A stretch of 64,000 bases of DNA from Cepaea nemoralis (taxonomy: Eukaryota; Mollusca; Gastropoda; Stylommatophora; Helicidae), in contig JACEFZ010004137.1 of NCBI GenBank assembly GCA_014155875.1, positions 27,501-91,500 of the forward strand. Reading direction: 5' to 3'. Positions 43,546 through 53,035 of this stretch are shown one piece after another (the stretch's first letter is position 1; every line of letters starts with the position of its first letter). The notes below the pieces were generated by a model. That model was given only the letters and a program-made list of their open reading frames with translations, ran no database searches and was not told the origin of the DNA. A program made the position numbers and the translations under genes.

Positions 43546-44161
43546 ATGGATCCGCGATGGAAACATCCTTTTACGGCTTTGATTGCGGGACCAACGGGCT
43601 GTGGAAAATCCGTCTTTGTGCAAACGTTTCTGACTCATTTATCAGACATGGTCGATCCGATTTCAGAGGAGCCTATATGGTGCTACGGAGAATGGCAATC
43701 CATGTATGAGACTATGAAAGGTATTCAATTTAACGAAGGCTTGTCGGATATGGAACAGTGGACAGGCGATAGACGTCGTCTAGTGGTAATAGATGACCTA
43801 ATGTCCGAGACAGATGATAGGGTGACTAAGCTTTTTTCTAAGGGTAGTCATCATCGCAACCTTAGTGTCGTGTATATAGTCCAGAATCTCTTTGGGAAGA
43901 ATAAAGAGCAACGAACCATCACTTTGAATTGACATTATCTAGTGGTGTTTTAAAACCCACGTGACGGGTCTCAGATTACCAACTTGGCCAAACAGATGTA
44001 TCCAAGTCGAGTGTCATATGTCCAAGAGAGTTTTAAGGACGCGAGAGCGGCTCCACGCGGTTATTTGCTGTTTGACCTTCGACAGGAAACACCGGATCAG
44101 CTCCGCTTACGAAGTCATATTTTTTCCAGATCAGCGTCAAGTCGTCTACGTGCCTAAATAA
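43546..44161 (+). pseudogene. Polinton packaging ATPase (FtsK/A32-like)
   Basis: A P-loop ATPase that would pump DNA into the capsid. MDPRWKHPFTAL opens the frame. Walker A is GPTGCGKS (residues about 15-22), and Walker B is RRLVVIDDLM (about 81-90) with the catalytic acidic pair. A sensor-like VVYIVQNLF follows, and the C-terminal part has QITNLAKQMYP, YVQESFKDA and YLLFDLRQ. Total length about 205 residues, normal for Polintons. An in-frame TGA at 43930-43932 and TAA near 43951 cut off the C-terminal third, and one extra T near 44128 shifts the last ten codons. The natural stop at 44159-44161 lies one base ahead of the next ATG. Confidence 0.9.
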
Positions 44162-44162
44162 T

Positions 44163-44486
44163 ATGACCTACCGAATAAAACGCCACAGGGCCATGCTGCA
44201 ATTTCTGGGCGAGGCGAAGCCGGCTGACGCCAAAGCCGTAATTAAATCGGCATCTCCAGACCTCGTCCAATCAATATGGGAGTGCTGTCACAATGTGTTA
44301 AAAGGTAATGTTCCACTGACACCTGTTCAGAAGAGACGTTTGCGGCGGCACAAGAACAGTCTGAAAGCGTTCACGAGTAAGAAACTATCTATCAAGAAGA
44401 GGAAACAAATTTTGCTGCAAGGTGGTTTCATAGGCGCTTTATTCGGTCCTATTTTCAACGTGCTGAAAGGTGTCGTGGGCTTATAA
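44163..44486 (+). CDS. Small basic Polinton protein with hydrophobic C-terminus
   Basis: 107 residues, uninterrupted. The N-terminal half has a cysteine pair in the IWECCHNVLKGNVPL block. The middle is strongly basic (PVQKRRLRRHKNSLKAF and SKKLSIKKRKQILLQGG), and the last 20 residues are hydrophobic and glycine-rich (GALFGP..NVLKGVVGL). Proteins of this build are widespread in animal Polintons and adintovirus-like elements between ATPase and integrase. The basic centre suggests a DNA-condensing or core protein, similar in character to adenovirus core peptide pX; that is inference. The ATG follows the ATPase stop by one base. Confidence 0.75.
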   Translation: MTYRIKRHRAMLQFLGEAKPADAKAVIKSASPDLVQSIWECCHNVLKGNVPLTPVQKRRLRRHKNSLKAFTSKKLSIKKRKQILLQGGFIGALFGPIFNVLKGVVGL

Positions 44487-44493
44487 TGAGAAA

Positions 44494-44924
44494 ATGATCT
44501 TGATCGATCCCCGGATGCTGGAAAACCCTACGTACCACCCGACACATTAACAGATAACTTGCGTGACTTGGATCAACAAATGCAACATGTCCTGGAGAAC
44601 GAAGATCTACCACCTCGGGAAAAAGCCCGAGTGTATCAACAGACTTTGCAGCGGTATCTGAGTCGACTTGAGCAGTACAGACATAAACCTTTAGGAAAAG
44701 TGGATATCAAGGAACAAATACCCGAAGTCAGCACTTTACCGGTTCCAGTAGCCGAGACAACACTTCAACCGACGCTGGCTAAATGTCATCCAACACTTAT
44801 TGAATCGACTAAAAGTCAAGTAGTCGAACAAATAGTCGAGACAACACCACCTTACAGACTCAGGCGAAGCAAAAAGAAGAGTAGGATACCTACACCCAAG
44901 TGGGAAAAATGGCCTCGCAATTAA
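44494..44924 (+). pseudogene. Polinton coiled/basic protein upstream of integrase
   Basis: Begins MILIDPRML seven bases after the preceding stop. A one-base loss near 44547 closes this phase, and the remainder runs in another phase from about 44550. It has a helical segment (LRDLDQQMQHVLENEDL and REKARVYQQTLQRYLSRLEQYRHKPLG), a Pro/Thr-rich spacer and a basic end (RLRRSKKKSRIPTPKWEKW). A protein with this start and coil is found at the same place in other animal Polintons. Role unknown; virion or scaffold function is plausible. Its 3' end overlaps the integrase start by 16 bases. Confidence 0.7.
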
Positions 44925-45937
44925 GAAAATATTACTACGAACCTCAGAACCCCGGAGCCTACGACGGAGCCGCCGCTCTAAAACTGAATACTAAATTGAA
45001 GAATATAGAGACGTTGCTACGACAACAGGATACGTATACTTTACATAAACCTATCCGTCGTCGTTTCCAGAGACGTCAAACCATAACCGGTGGTATAAAT
45101 CAACAGTTTCAAGCCGACTTGATAGATATTAGAAAATTACAAAGATACAATGATGGGATGTCGTATCTAGTGACGTGTCTCGATGTGTTTAGTAAATATG
45201 CTTGGGTCATCCCATCAAGAAGAAAACAGAGAAAGATCTAGTGGACGCCGTGAGTAAAATTTTTGCTGATAGACAACCGATAAATTTTCAGACTGATAAA
45301 GGATCGGAATTTGTCAACCTTACTTTTTTAAAATTTCTGAAAGATCGAGGTGTGCATTTCTTTACCACTGAGAATGAAGATGTGAAAGCCGCGATAGTGG
45401 AAAGATTCAATCGAACCCTGAAAGAAAAATGTGGCTCTATTTCACCAAGACCGATAAACTTCGCTACGTCGACGTGATAGATAAACTGATCCACAACTAC
45501 AACGGGTCGTATCACAGAAGTATTCGCATGGCGCCCACGCAAGTCAACTATACGAATCAAAACGAGGTGTGGAATAACCTGTATCAGAAGACTTTCGACA
45601 GAAAGGTGTATTTTAAACCCGGCGATCGAGTCAGACTGGCTCAACCTAAACAACCTTTAAAGAGGGGTATATGCCCTCGTGGACAGAAGAACTGTTTACC
45701 GTCAGTCGTATAAATCAGACCAGTCCGGTGACGTATGTGCTAAAAGACGATTCAGGGGAAGAACTTCAAGGCTCATTCTACCGAGAAGAAATACAACTCG
45801 TCAGAGACAAACAATTGTATTGCGTCGAATCAGTCAAACAAGAACGACACAGGCGCGGTGGTAAAGAGTACTTAGTCAAGTGGTTCGGGTATCCCAAGTC
45901 ATTCAACAGTTGGGTCTCAGACCTAACCAGATACTAA
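44909..45937 (+). pseudogene. Polinton retroviral-type integrase with chromodomain
   Basis: It would insert the linear element into host DNA. MASQLRKYYYEPQNPGAYDG opens the frame; AYTLHKPIRRRF is the conserved N-terminal block. The DDE core reads FQADLIDIRKL (first Asp), QTDKGSEF (second Asp) and VERFNRTLKEK (Glu). The beta-barrel YFKPGDRVRLAQPK, a TEELFTVSRI linker and a C-terminal chromodomain (KEYLVKWFGYPKSFNSW) follow. Three one-base losses, near 45215, 45430 and 45655, two of them in base runs, split it into four phases. The stop at 45935-45937 overlaps the next ATG by one base. The chromodomain is expected to guide insertion to marked chromatin. Confidence 0.92.
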
Positions 45938-46191
45938 TGGAAGAAACGAACGTGGAAACTAACTTACATAATACCACAGAAGGCGAAAGAAACTCGGTCT
46001 GGTGCATGTTTGGTCGTCGAGTGCCGCGTCTAGAGGTTGTCTTCTTCTGTCAACTGGTCGTTATATACACCGTCATTGGCGTATCACTATTCAATCTGTC
46101 TCGAGACAGCGTCGACGCAGCCGAGGGCAAGTTGTGGATCGCTCTGCTTAGCAGCTGTCTGGGTTACATGCTACCAAACCCTAAAATATGA
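45937..46191 (+). CDS. Polinton copy 2 small two-helix membrane protein
   Basis: 84 residues, intact. Same architecture as the copy at 16169: polar N-terminus, CMFGRRVPR, helix 1 at about 32-53, and a second hydrophobic stretch to the end (LLSSCLGYMLPNPKI). Residues 35-84 are identical between copies. TAATG links it to the integrase and ATGA to the next gene. It is the only late-block gene that is intact in both Polintons. Function unknown. Confidence 0.8.
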   Translation: MEETNVETNLHNTTEGERNSVWCMFGRRVPRLEVVFFCQLVVIYTVIGVSLFNLSRDSVDAAEGKLWIALLSSCLGYMLPNPKI

Positions 46192-46948
46192 GTTTCTACG
46201 TGACATTACCGAGCAATACTTCGCCGCACATGTTTCCCAAGAACACTCCAGGTCCTATTTCGTCAAGTTACCGCAAACTATTGAGGTGAATCAACATTAC
46301 GAAGTGGGTCTGGCCGAAATTCAATTTCCCAACTACTACTGCAATGTATTAGAGCATGAAGTGTGGATAAGATACAACTCACCCACCAGAGGAAATTCCA
46401 TAAAACTGTGTCCTCCAGGCCTATACAGATCACCCGATGCGTTTATAGCGGAGCTGAATCGAATAATAAAAGAGTCGGAGGTGGATGATCAGACGCGAAT
46501 CAGATTCTATTTCGACAATAACTCAAAGAAAGTCATCGTGAAAATATTCGAAGCGGGGGCCATGGCTATGTTTAGCGAAAAGTTGAAAGATATATCAGGA
46601 CTTCACTGCTCGAAGATATCACACACCAACCCATTAATGGAAGGCCAAGTGGCGATAGACCTAAATAACGACCTGCAAAATATCTACGTCTACTGCGATC
46701 ACATAGCGGCGAGACCAGTCGGAGACGTCATGGTCCCATTACTGAGAACGGTTCCTATCACGAGTCAGCTGTCGGCTTAGGTGTATCGCGCCTACGACAA
46801 ACCTCATTACATGCCGCTGAGTCGGTACTCCTTCGACACGGTGGAAATCCTTTTAACCACCGATACGGGCACAAACGTCTCATTCACTTCCGGGACTTCA
46901 GTGCTGACGTTACATTTTCGAATTCGGCGGAGATCAGACCTAGAATAA
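46188..46948 (+). pseudogene. Polinton minor capsid (penton-like) protein
   Basis: About 250 residues in the unbroken family; jelly-roll vertex protein of the capsid. MSFYVTLPSN at the start; FVKLPQTIEV, EVGLAEIQFPNYYCNV, CPPGLYRSPDAFIAELNRI, VAIDLNNDLQNIYVYCDHI, RPVGDVMVPLLRTVPI and the terminal RAYDKPHYMPLSRYSFDTVEILL and LHFRIRRRSDLE are all visible. A one-base loss near 46255 separates the first 22 codons, and TAG at 46778-46780 cuts the last 56. The start is the ATGA overlap; the stop forms TAATG with the following gene. Confidence 0.88.
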
Positions 46949-47397
46949 TGAAATACGTGGCGTTACGTCGAAATCCCTGACTGTACGAAGACTTTTACTG
47001 TAATCAAGCTGGACATGGTATGCCGGTCTTTGTGGGTGGTCGGAGTTAGAGAGGTCGTGGTATCGGCAGTTTCTTCAGTGGACTCGGTCGCACGATTCTA
47101 CCCTGGCTAAAAACCGGTGGTAAGGCCCTACTCAGAGAAGGTCTCGGGACGGGTCTGCGAGTGGCCCAAGATGCTTTGGCTGGTAGGAATGTTGGGGATT
47201 CCTTCAAAGAGCACGCCAAGCAAGCCGGTGTGCGTCTACTGCAAGGAGCTGTCAATCACGTTAGCCAATCAGGTAGCGGTATCAGAAGAAAGAGACGTGC
47301 AGCGCCACCTGGGGAGCCCAGTAAACGTATGAAACTATCCCCCACACACCGTCGAGCTCATAAGAAGAAAAAACAGCACTCAGATATCTTTGCATAA
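46948..47397 (+). pseudogene. Polinton glycine-rich/basic virion-type protein
   Basis: 149 codons. N-terminus MKYVALRRNP, then an LYEDFYCNQAGHGMPVFVGG segment, RGRGIGSFFSGLGRTILPWL (amphipathic, glycine-rich), GGKALLREGLGTGLRVAQDA, and a strongly basic C-terminus (GIRRKRRAAP, SKRMKL, RRAHKKKKQH) ending DIFA. TGA at 46978-46980 and TAG at 47047-47049 interrupt it. The amphipathic glycine-rich helix followed by a basic tail resembles adenovirus pVI/core-type minor virion proteins; this is an analogy, not proven homology. TAATG joins it to the capsid gene. Confidence 0.7.
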
Positions 47398-47916
47398 TGG
47401 CTCTGATTCACCCTCATTCCTCTGAGTGTCTTCATTCTGTTCTGGATCTATTTAGTGTACCACCCACCCAGACCGCTGTAGAAGAGGGACAGTTTCTGGA
47501 GATACACCCTTTAGCCTCGCTAGCCCCCGGAGCACCTATAGAATTTGCCATCTCTTGTGCCAGTGAAGAGTATCTGGATCTGTTTAACACTTTCTTACAC
47601 GTCAGAGGTAAAGTCACACTACCCAACGGTGACAAACTACCACCCACGGCCGATGTCGCTCCCGTCAACTATTATCTACACAGTCTATTTTCTCAAGTGG
47701 ACGGCTCACTCAACGACACGCTAATCACCCCTAGTGAAAATACGTATCCGTATAGAGCCTGCTTGGAAGCGACGTTGAACCATGGGGAATAAGCCAAAAA
47801 GAGTCATCTCTCAGCCGCCCTATATTACTATGACACGGCCAAATTCCTCGATGACACGAACGGCGAAAACAACAAGGGGCTAAGAAAACGACGTCAACTA
47901 GCCAGTGAGAGTCAAG

Positions 47917-48233
47917 TATAACAGAGCACCATCTCTGTTAGTAGTTTAGGAGATAGATGGTGTGAAATAGAAAAGGGTTTGGGAAATGAATAAGTGATAA
48001 ATGATGCACGCGTGAGCACTATTGAACGAGTTGTTAGGGACGCTCACGCGTGACGTCGAAGATAAACATAGTTCAGTTCCAACTCAGCCTACAAACTAAC
48101 CAGAGGTGTTTTGTGTTTTCAACTTGCTGTATACGTTTTTATACCTTGACTAATAAACCGACACATATACACTTTGGCCGGAGCCTTGACTTCATGTATG
48201 CAGTTGCCTTCCGTTATGTTCAGACCTGTTACA
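47917..48233 (+). repeat. 5' LTR (317 bp)
   Basis: Begins TATAAC, ends GTTACA. It contains an 11-bp inverted repeat CACGCGTGAGC / GCTCACGCGTG (48007-48017, 48042-48052), GTGACGTCG just after it, and a polyadenylation signal AATAAA at 48152-48157 preceded by TTTTTATACC. Confidence 0.95.
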
Positions 48234-49393
48234 GTCTGAAATTGCTGCCAGTATACCAGGATACTGATTTGAGCTGTCGCGGCCACAAGCGATCACAGAG
48301 GTCATCATTGCAAAACAAAACAATGGATTTCTAGAAGGCAGAAATTGTCAGAGGCCACGGACATTTATGTTGAAGTCATACAAATCTTTTGAGAATCAAC
48401 TAATATCGAATCTGCAAATTTTTCTGATGGGGCTGATGTTTGTTAAAACCGTCACACAAAACATAATATTCTGAGTTGGGGAACGGAGCTGCCATCATCA
48501 TTGTCCAGTCTTGAACTGACCTGGCCGTTGTTTTTAAACGTCAATATGCTACATTGAAATGTCGTCTTACTGGAGCTCTTGATCTGGCCGTTACCGTCAT
48601 CATGTCATTGAATTTGACCTTGGTTGCCTGAAGTGAAGTCAGGAGCTGTGAAGAGTTCATTCATAATCACAAAAGGTTGGTCAACGCTTATACTGAACCA
48701 AGCCATTTGCTCATTTGTTTTCGATCGTTGTCTCCGATTGAGGAAACTCTGCTACTTATGAAAATCAACTCCATTCGAGCTTGGTCATAAATGCAACTAT
48801 CTTGAACTCTGGCTTATCAAAATGTCAATCAAGCAAACCAATATCGTTAATGTGGAATCTTCGGAAGCGGGTGGGCATACTGGGTTGCCGTCCTGCTGAA
48901 GAAGAGACCCTATTTAAATCGCTTCATTAAGCTAGAGACGTTTCAAATCCAGAAGTGCCCTTTTTTCGGGTGAAGTCCAGAAGTGCCCTTTTTCGGGTGA
49001 AAAGAAGCCACAAATCTGGGGTGCCCACCAATGGGTGAAATCAAGAGTTCAGAAGTTCTCCTTTCGTTATGGTGGAATAGAGGAACACGACACGCTCGTT
49101 TTTTATGTGAAGACTACAACTATCAAGCACAATCATCAGTCGGAATATTTGGCACTTACTTTTCAGCCATAACTGGTAATTAAATTAATGTAAGATTTAA
49201 CTAATATCACATAACCTGGTGTGTTAGATAAAATTGATTAATTAACTAGAACACTTGATCTTTATAAGAAGAACAATTGCTTACGTCCCTTCTCTAATTT
49301 AAATATAGTGGTATACTTATTGATATTTATTAATTATAATTGTCAATTTTGTTATATAAATTATATAGCAAAACTATTTCAGCATATTACAAC
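48234..49393 (+). other. Gypsy 5' leader
   Basis: About 1.1 kb untranslated. A 27-bp direct repeat (TCCAGAAGTGCCCTTTTT and CGGGTGAA) lies at about 48947-49003. Presumed to hold packaging signals. Confidence 0.6.
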
Positions 49394-50360
49394 ATGGCAG
49401 AGGAACAAGTTTTGTTCACAGGTTTTAACTGGAGTAGGCACGGCAATAGGCAGACTCAACACAGCAATAAAACAACAAGGAATAGGGACAGAGATTGAAA
49501 AATTTAGTGGACAGGCGAAGGATTTCAAGAAATGGATGACTTCGGTAGAGAAACATGCATTCTTGGTGGCGGCAACGGATGAGGAGAAGATGAAAATTGC
49601 TTATCAGGCCACTATAGCACCGGTTTCGGATCACATTCGAAGAAAATTAGAGGCAAGAACTGATGAGACATGGGAGCAGTTCAAGGATGACTTAGCCCAC
49701 AAGTATGCTGAAATCACAGATCCTCAGCATGCGTTTTCAGTGTTAAGACAATCCAAGCAAAACACTGGAGAAACTGTACAATTATTTAGTGATAGGTTGA
49801 TTAACCTAGCTGAGGAAGCATTCCTGGGACAGAACGTACGAGGGGAGGAAGTGGAGCGAATGTTGGTCGAGATTTTTGTAGATGGTATAAATTCAGATGG
49901 ACTGAAGTTTAAATTAATGAGAGAAAACCCTGAGAGATTATCACAAGCTGTGGATATAGATGTACAGGAAGAGAATTTGAGACGAAGATTTAGACTGAGA
50001 GTAGGACGAGAAATAGGAACTAGTCGGGAAGATAGGATTGAAGAGCCCATGGAGGTAGGACAAACAAGGTTCGGATGGAATAGAAGAGGAGGAATACAGA
50101 CGTTACAGGGAGGTAATGAAAATACTTATGATAGAAGAAGACAAATGAGAAATCCTATAAGAGAAACGGTAGGTAACACAAATAGAGTCTGTTGGGGTTG
50201 TGGTCAACGCGGACACGTTTTTACATTCTGTGGTAACAGGCGTGTTCAGTGGAATACACAAAATAGAAATGTTAATAACAGATCAAATACGAATTTTGAA
50301 GGTAGACAGAGGAATTTTACAAGGCAAAGAACGCAGGAAAACCGGAATCCCACCTATTGA
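49308..50360 (+). CDS. gag: Gypsy gag (capsid/nucleocapsid)
   Basis: Structural protein of the intracellular particle. A retrotransposon gag capsid domain is recognisable (EKFSGQAKDFKKWMTSVEKH, about residues 63-82; AFSVLRQSKQNTGETVQLFSDRL, about 143-165). A basic stretch and one CCHC zinc knuckle, CWGCGQRGHVFTFC (about 295-308, C-X2-C-X4-H-X4-C), follow. A better-looking start, ATGGCAGAGGAACAAG at 49394, is in another phase that closes after about 34 codons. The real N-terminus is therefore probably joined by a small indel between 49394 and 49440. The downstream frame overlaps the stop in the -1 phase. Confidence 0.88.
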   Translation: MVYLLIFINYNCQFCYINYIAKLFQHITTWQRNKFCSQVLTGVGTAIGRLNTAIKQQGIGTEIEKFSGQAKDFKKWMTSVEKHAFLVAATDEEKMKIAYQATIAPVSDHIRRKLEARTDETWEQFKDDLAHKYAEITDPQHAFSVLRQSKQNTGETVQLFSDRLINLAEEAFLGQNVRGEEVERMLVEIFVDGINSDGLKFKLMRENPERLSQAVDIDVQEENLRRRFRLRVGREIGTSREDRIEEPMEVGQTRFGWNRRGGIQTLQGGNENTYDRRRQMRNPIRETVGNTNRVCWGCGQRGHVFTFCGNRRVQWNTQNRNVNNRSNTNFEGRQRNFTRQRTQENRNPTY

Positions 50361-50803
50361 ATAGGACCTGCGGTAGGAGGGAAGATAACAAGGTCCCAAG
50401 ATTTAAAGAATATTTTAATGACAAGTATAGGAGGACGAGTAGAAAGTGCTCTCAACTGGCTGAAATCAAACAATTTTCAGTAAATAAAACGGACCCCAGT
50501 TCATGCATAATAGAAATAGGGAAATATAGAATTCGTACATTAATTGATTCGGGAGACCAGGTTAGTGTAATCAAAGAAAATTTTCTATACAAAATAATGA
50601 AAAATTGCAAAATATTCAGGAGTCATGATAATCTTCACTCTGTTACAGGACAAAATTTACAAGTAGTTGGTCAAACAATGATAAATCTCAAATTAGGAGG
50701 AATCAACGTAAGACATCTTTTTCATGTAGTTAAAGAGTTAAATAGGAACATGCTTATAGGTAGGGATTTCTTACTAAAAAATGGTGTAAGACTTTTTTTT
50801 TGA
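50357..50803 (+). CDS. Gypsy aspartic protease
   Basis: Cleaves the gag-pol polyprotein. The catalytic signature IRTLIDSGDQVSVI (DSG, about residues 63-76) is followed by the second conserved hydrophobic block with NMLIGRDFLLKNGVRL (ILGRDFL-type, about 130-145). The frame is -1 relative to gag and is open upstream of the gag stop. It is therefore presumably expressed by ribosomal frameshifting rather than from its own start; the frame has no early ATG. It ends in a run of nine T, where one base too many moves the ribosome out of the RT frame. Confidence 0.88.
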   Translation: MNRTCGRREDNKVPRFKEYFNDKYRRTSRKCSQLAEIKQFSVNKTDPSSCIIEIGKYRIRTLIDSGDQVSVIKENFLYKIMKNCKIFRSHDNLHSVTGQNLQVVGQTMINLKLGGINVRHLFHVVKELNRNMLIGRDFLLKNGVRLFF

Positions 50804-50828
50804 TCTGCACAAATTAAGATTCAAGGGC

Positions 50829-52229
50829 GTGTATGTAGATTTAGAAGAAGACATGCACATATCAGCACTGGTTAGAGTTAAAACGTCCACGACTTTAAAA
50901 CCACAAACGGTTAATCTGATACAGGCGAAAGTGAAAAGAAATCCGTATTATTTAGTAGGACATACAGTTAGAATAACAGAATTACAAAGGGAGGTAATAG
51001 ATGAGCCTGGTCTAGAAGTTCCAGACGGAATAATGACATTAGATAAACACTTAACTTTTCCGGTAATGATTATTAACAACACAGGCAGGGAGATTAAATT
51101 GTACAGAGGATGTGTAATAGCCAAAGTAGAACATGATACTAACAGCGTGTTAGCAACAGATAGAGTAGAAATGCCGAGAATGAATTATTCAGAAACTCCT
51201 ATGGAAAGAATTAATACCAGGAATAGACGTGGAAGAAGATGGAACAGACGGAATGATGAATTGATCCATCCATTCAGAAAACATACATCTCAAATATATT
51301 CAGTAGACAAAACAACAAGAGAACAAGAATTATTAGCACAGTTAAAAGCTCCACCAGAAAATAAGGAAATATTAGAAAAACTTGTAAAAGAGAATCAAGA
51401 TGTTTTTGCGATTAACGACTTAGAATTGGGGAAGACCAAAACAGTCACTATGGAAATAGATACTGGAGATCACCCACCAATTAGTTTAAAACCGTATAGA
51501 ACTCCCTTAAGGAATAGAGAAATTGTCGAAAAGGCAATAGAAGATATGTTAAAAGCAGGAATAATAACAAGATCGAAGTCAGAATGGTCATCTCCGATTG
51601 TCATAGTGACCAAGGCCGATGGTTCACATCGATTCTGTTGCGACTACAGGGCGTTGAACAAAATCACTAAGAATGTAGCTTACCCATTGCCGGTAATCGA
51701 CGATATTTTAGGGCTACTTAATGGGTCTACCTTCTTCACTACATTAGATGCAAGGTCAGGATTTTGGTGTATCCCTATGTCTCCAGATGCTCAAAAGAAA
51801 AGTGCTTTTTGTACACACGCAGGTTCTTACGAATTTTTACGAATGCCTTTTGGCGTGAAAACTGCGCCTTCTCACTATATGTTATTAATAAATCAAGTAT
51901 TAGAAGGCATGCAAAAGTTTGCATTAGCATACATAGATGACATTTTAATCTACACAGCAGGAGACGTACAGGACCATCTGAAACATGTAAAATTAGTATT
52001 TGACAGATTAAGAATACATGATGTTAAATTGAAACTCAGTAAATGTGAATTTCTAAAAACAGAAACTAAGTACCTGGGATACATTATTGATAGAGAAGGA
52101 ATTAAACCAGATCAGGATAAAGTAAAAGCTATTAAAGAATTGCCTCCTCCAACCAACGTAAAAGAAGTTCGTGCTTTTATCGGTACATGTGGGTACTATC
52201 GTCGTTTCATTCCAGGTTTCTCAAAATAG
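50829..52229 (+). CDS. Gypsy reverse transcriptase
   Basis: Copies the element's RNA. Motifs in order: SEWSSPIVIVTKADGSHRFC and DYRALNKIT, YPLPVIDDILGLLNGSTFFT, LDARSGFWCIPM (catalytic Asp of motif A), KSAFCTHAGSYEFLRMPFG, APSHYMLLINQVL, YIDDILIYT (motif C with the two catalytic Asp), HLKHVKLVFDRLR, KLKLSKCEF, YLGYIIDREGI, and VRAFIGTCGYYRRFIPGFSK at the end. The stop at 52227-52229 comes from a short A run directly before the RNase H segment, one base short of the continuing phase. Confidence 0.93.
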   Translation: MYVDLEEDMHISALVRVKTSTTLKPQTVNLIQAKVKRNPYYLVGHTVRITELQREVIDEPGLEVPDGIMTLDKHLTFPVMIINNTGREIKLYRGCVIAKVEHDTNSVLATDRVEMPRMNYSETPMERINTRNRRGRRWNRRNDELIHPFRKHTSQIYSVDKTTREQELLAQLKAPPENKEILEKLVKENQDVFAINDLELGKTKTVTMEIDTGDHPPISLKPYRTPLRNREIVEKAIEDMLKAGIITRSKSEWSSPIVIVTKADGSHRFCCDYRALNKITKNVAYPLPVIDDILGLLNGSTFFTTLDARSGFWCIPMSPDAQKKSAFCTHAGSYEFLRMPFGVKTAPSHYMLLINQVLEGMQKFALAYIDDILIYTAGDVQDHLKHVKLVFDRLRIHDVKLKLSKCEFLKTETKYLGYIIDREGIKPDQDKVKAIKELPPPTNVKEVRAFIGTCGYYRRFIPGFSK

Positions 52230-53035
52230 CAGAGCCTATCACTAACCTGACTGGCAAATACGCTAGATTTAAGTGGAATGATGAGTGTCAAAGAGCATTT
52301 GAGTTTTTAAAAAATAGCTTAACAGTAGTGCCACTGTTGACACATCCAGATTTGGATAAACAGTTAATTTTGTATACAGATGCTTCAGATAATGCTATAG
52401 GAGCATGTTTAGCACAACCATATGAAGGAGAAAGATCAGGAATACCAGGAGTTAAGAATGAAAGACCAATTTATTTTCTGTCACACAAACTTAGTAAATC
52501 TCAGAAAAAATGGTCTACTATAGAAAAAGAGGCATACGCTATCCACTATGCTCTTCAGAAACTTAACTATTATTTACATAACGCCAATTTCATTATTAGA
52601 ACTGACCACATGCCCTTAAAATCTTTACTAGAAGCTCCAGTGCAGAACAGAAAAATACAGACATGGGCGTTGAATTTGCAGGGGTACAACGCGAAGATAG
52701 AGTACGTAGCCGGTAGGGACAACACCTGTGCAGATTTATTATCCAGAATCCCGTATCCAGAGACATCAGGAAACACTGAGGATGAGGGTGAACCCGAAAT
52801 AGACGACCGAAACTGGCAAGTAAATATATTAGATTCTGCCATATTAAATAGAGAGGATTTTAGGAGTTTACCGTCGGATCAAGAATCTGAATCTAGAGCG
52901 GAAGACCCACATTTAAGACAATTCAATATGAAAGAAGAACAAGAATTAGATCCAAAAGTTGTGGAAATAAAACAAAAATTGAACGAAACGGGTGAGAACA
53001 GTTATAAAAAAAAATTATTTAGTCTTACAAGATGA
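52187..53035 (+). CDS. Gypsy RNase H
   Basis: Continues from RT in another phase: AEPITNLTGKYARFKW, then RNase H with LILYTDASDNAIGACLAQ (first Asp), KLSKSQKKWSTIEKEAYAI (Glu), IIRTDHMPLKSLL (Asp) and GRDNTCADLLSRIPY (last Asp). The coding part starts at about 52210. An acidic linker of about 80 residues follows, and the frame ends at a run of nine A where the integrase phase takes over. Confidence 0.92.
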   Translation: MWVLSSFHSRFLKIAEPITNLTGKYARFKWNDECQRAFEFLKNSLTVVPLLTHPDLDKQLILYTDASDNAIGACLAQPYEGERSGIPGVKNERPIYFLSHKLSKSQKKWSTIEKEAYAIHYALQKLNYYLHNANFIIRTDHMPLKSLLEAPVQNRKIQTWALNLQGYNAKIEYVAGRDNTCADLLSRIPYPETSGNTEDEGEPEIDDRNWQVNILDSAILNREDFRSLPSDQESESRAEDPHLRQFNMKEEQELDPKVVEIKQKLNETGENSYKKKLFSLTR

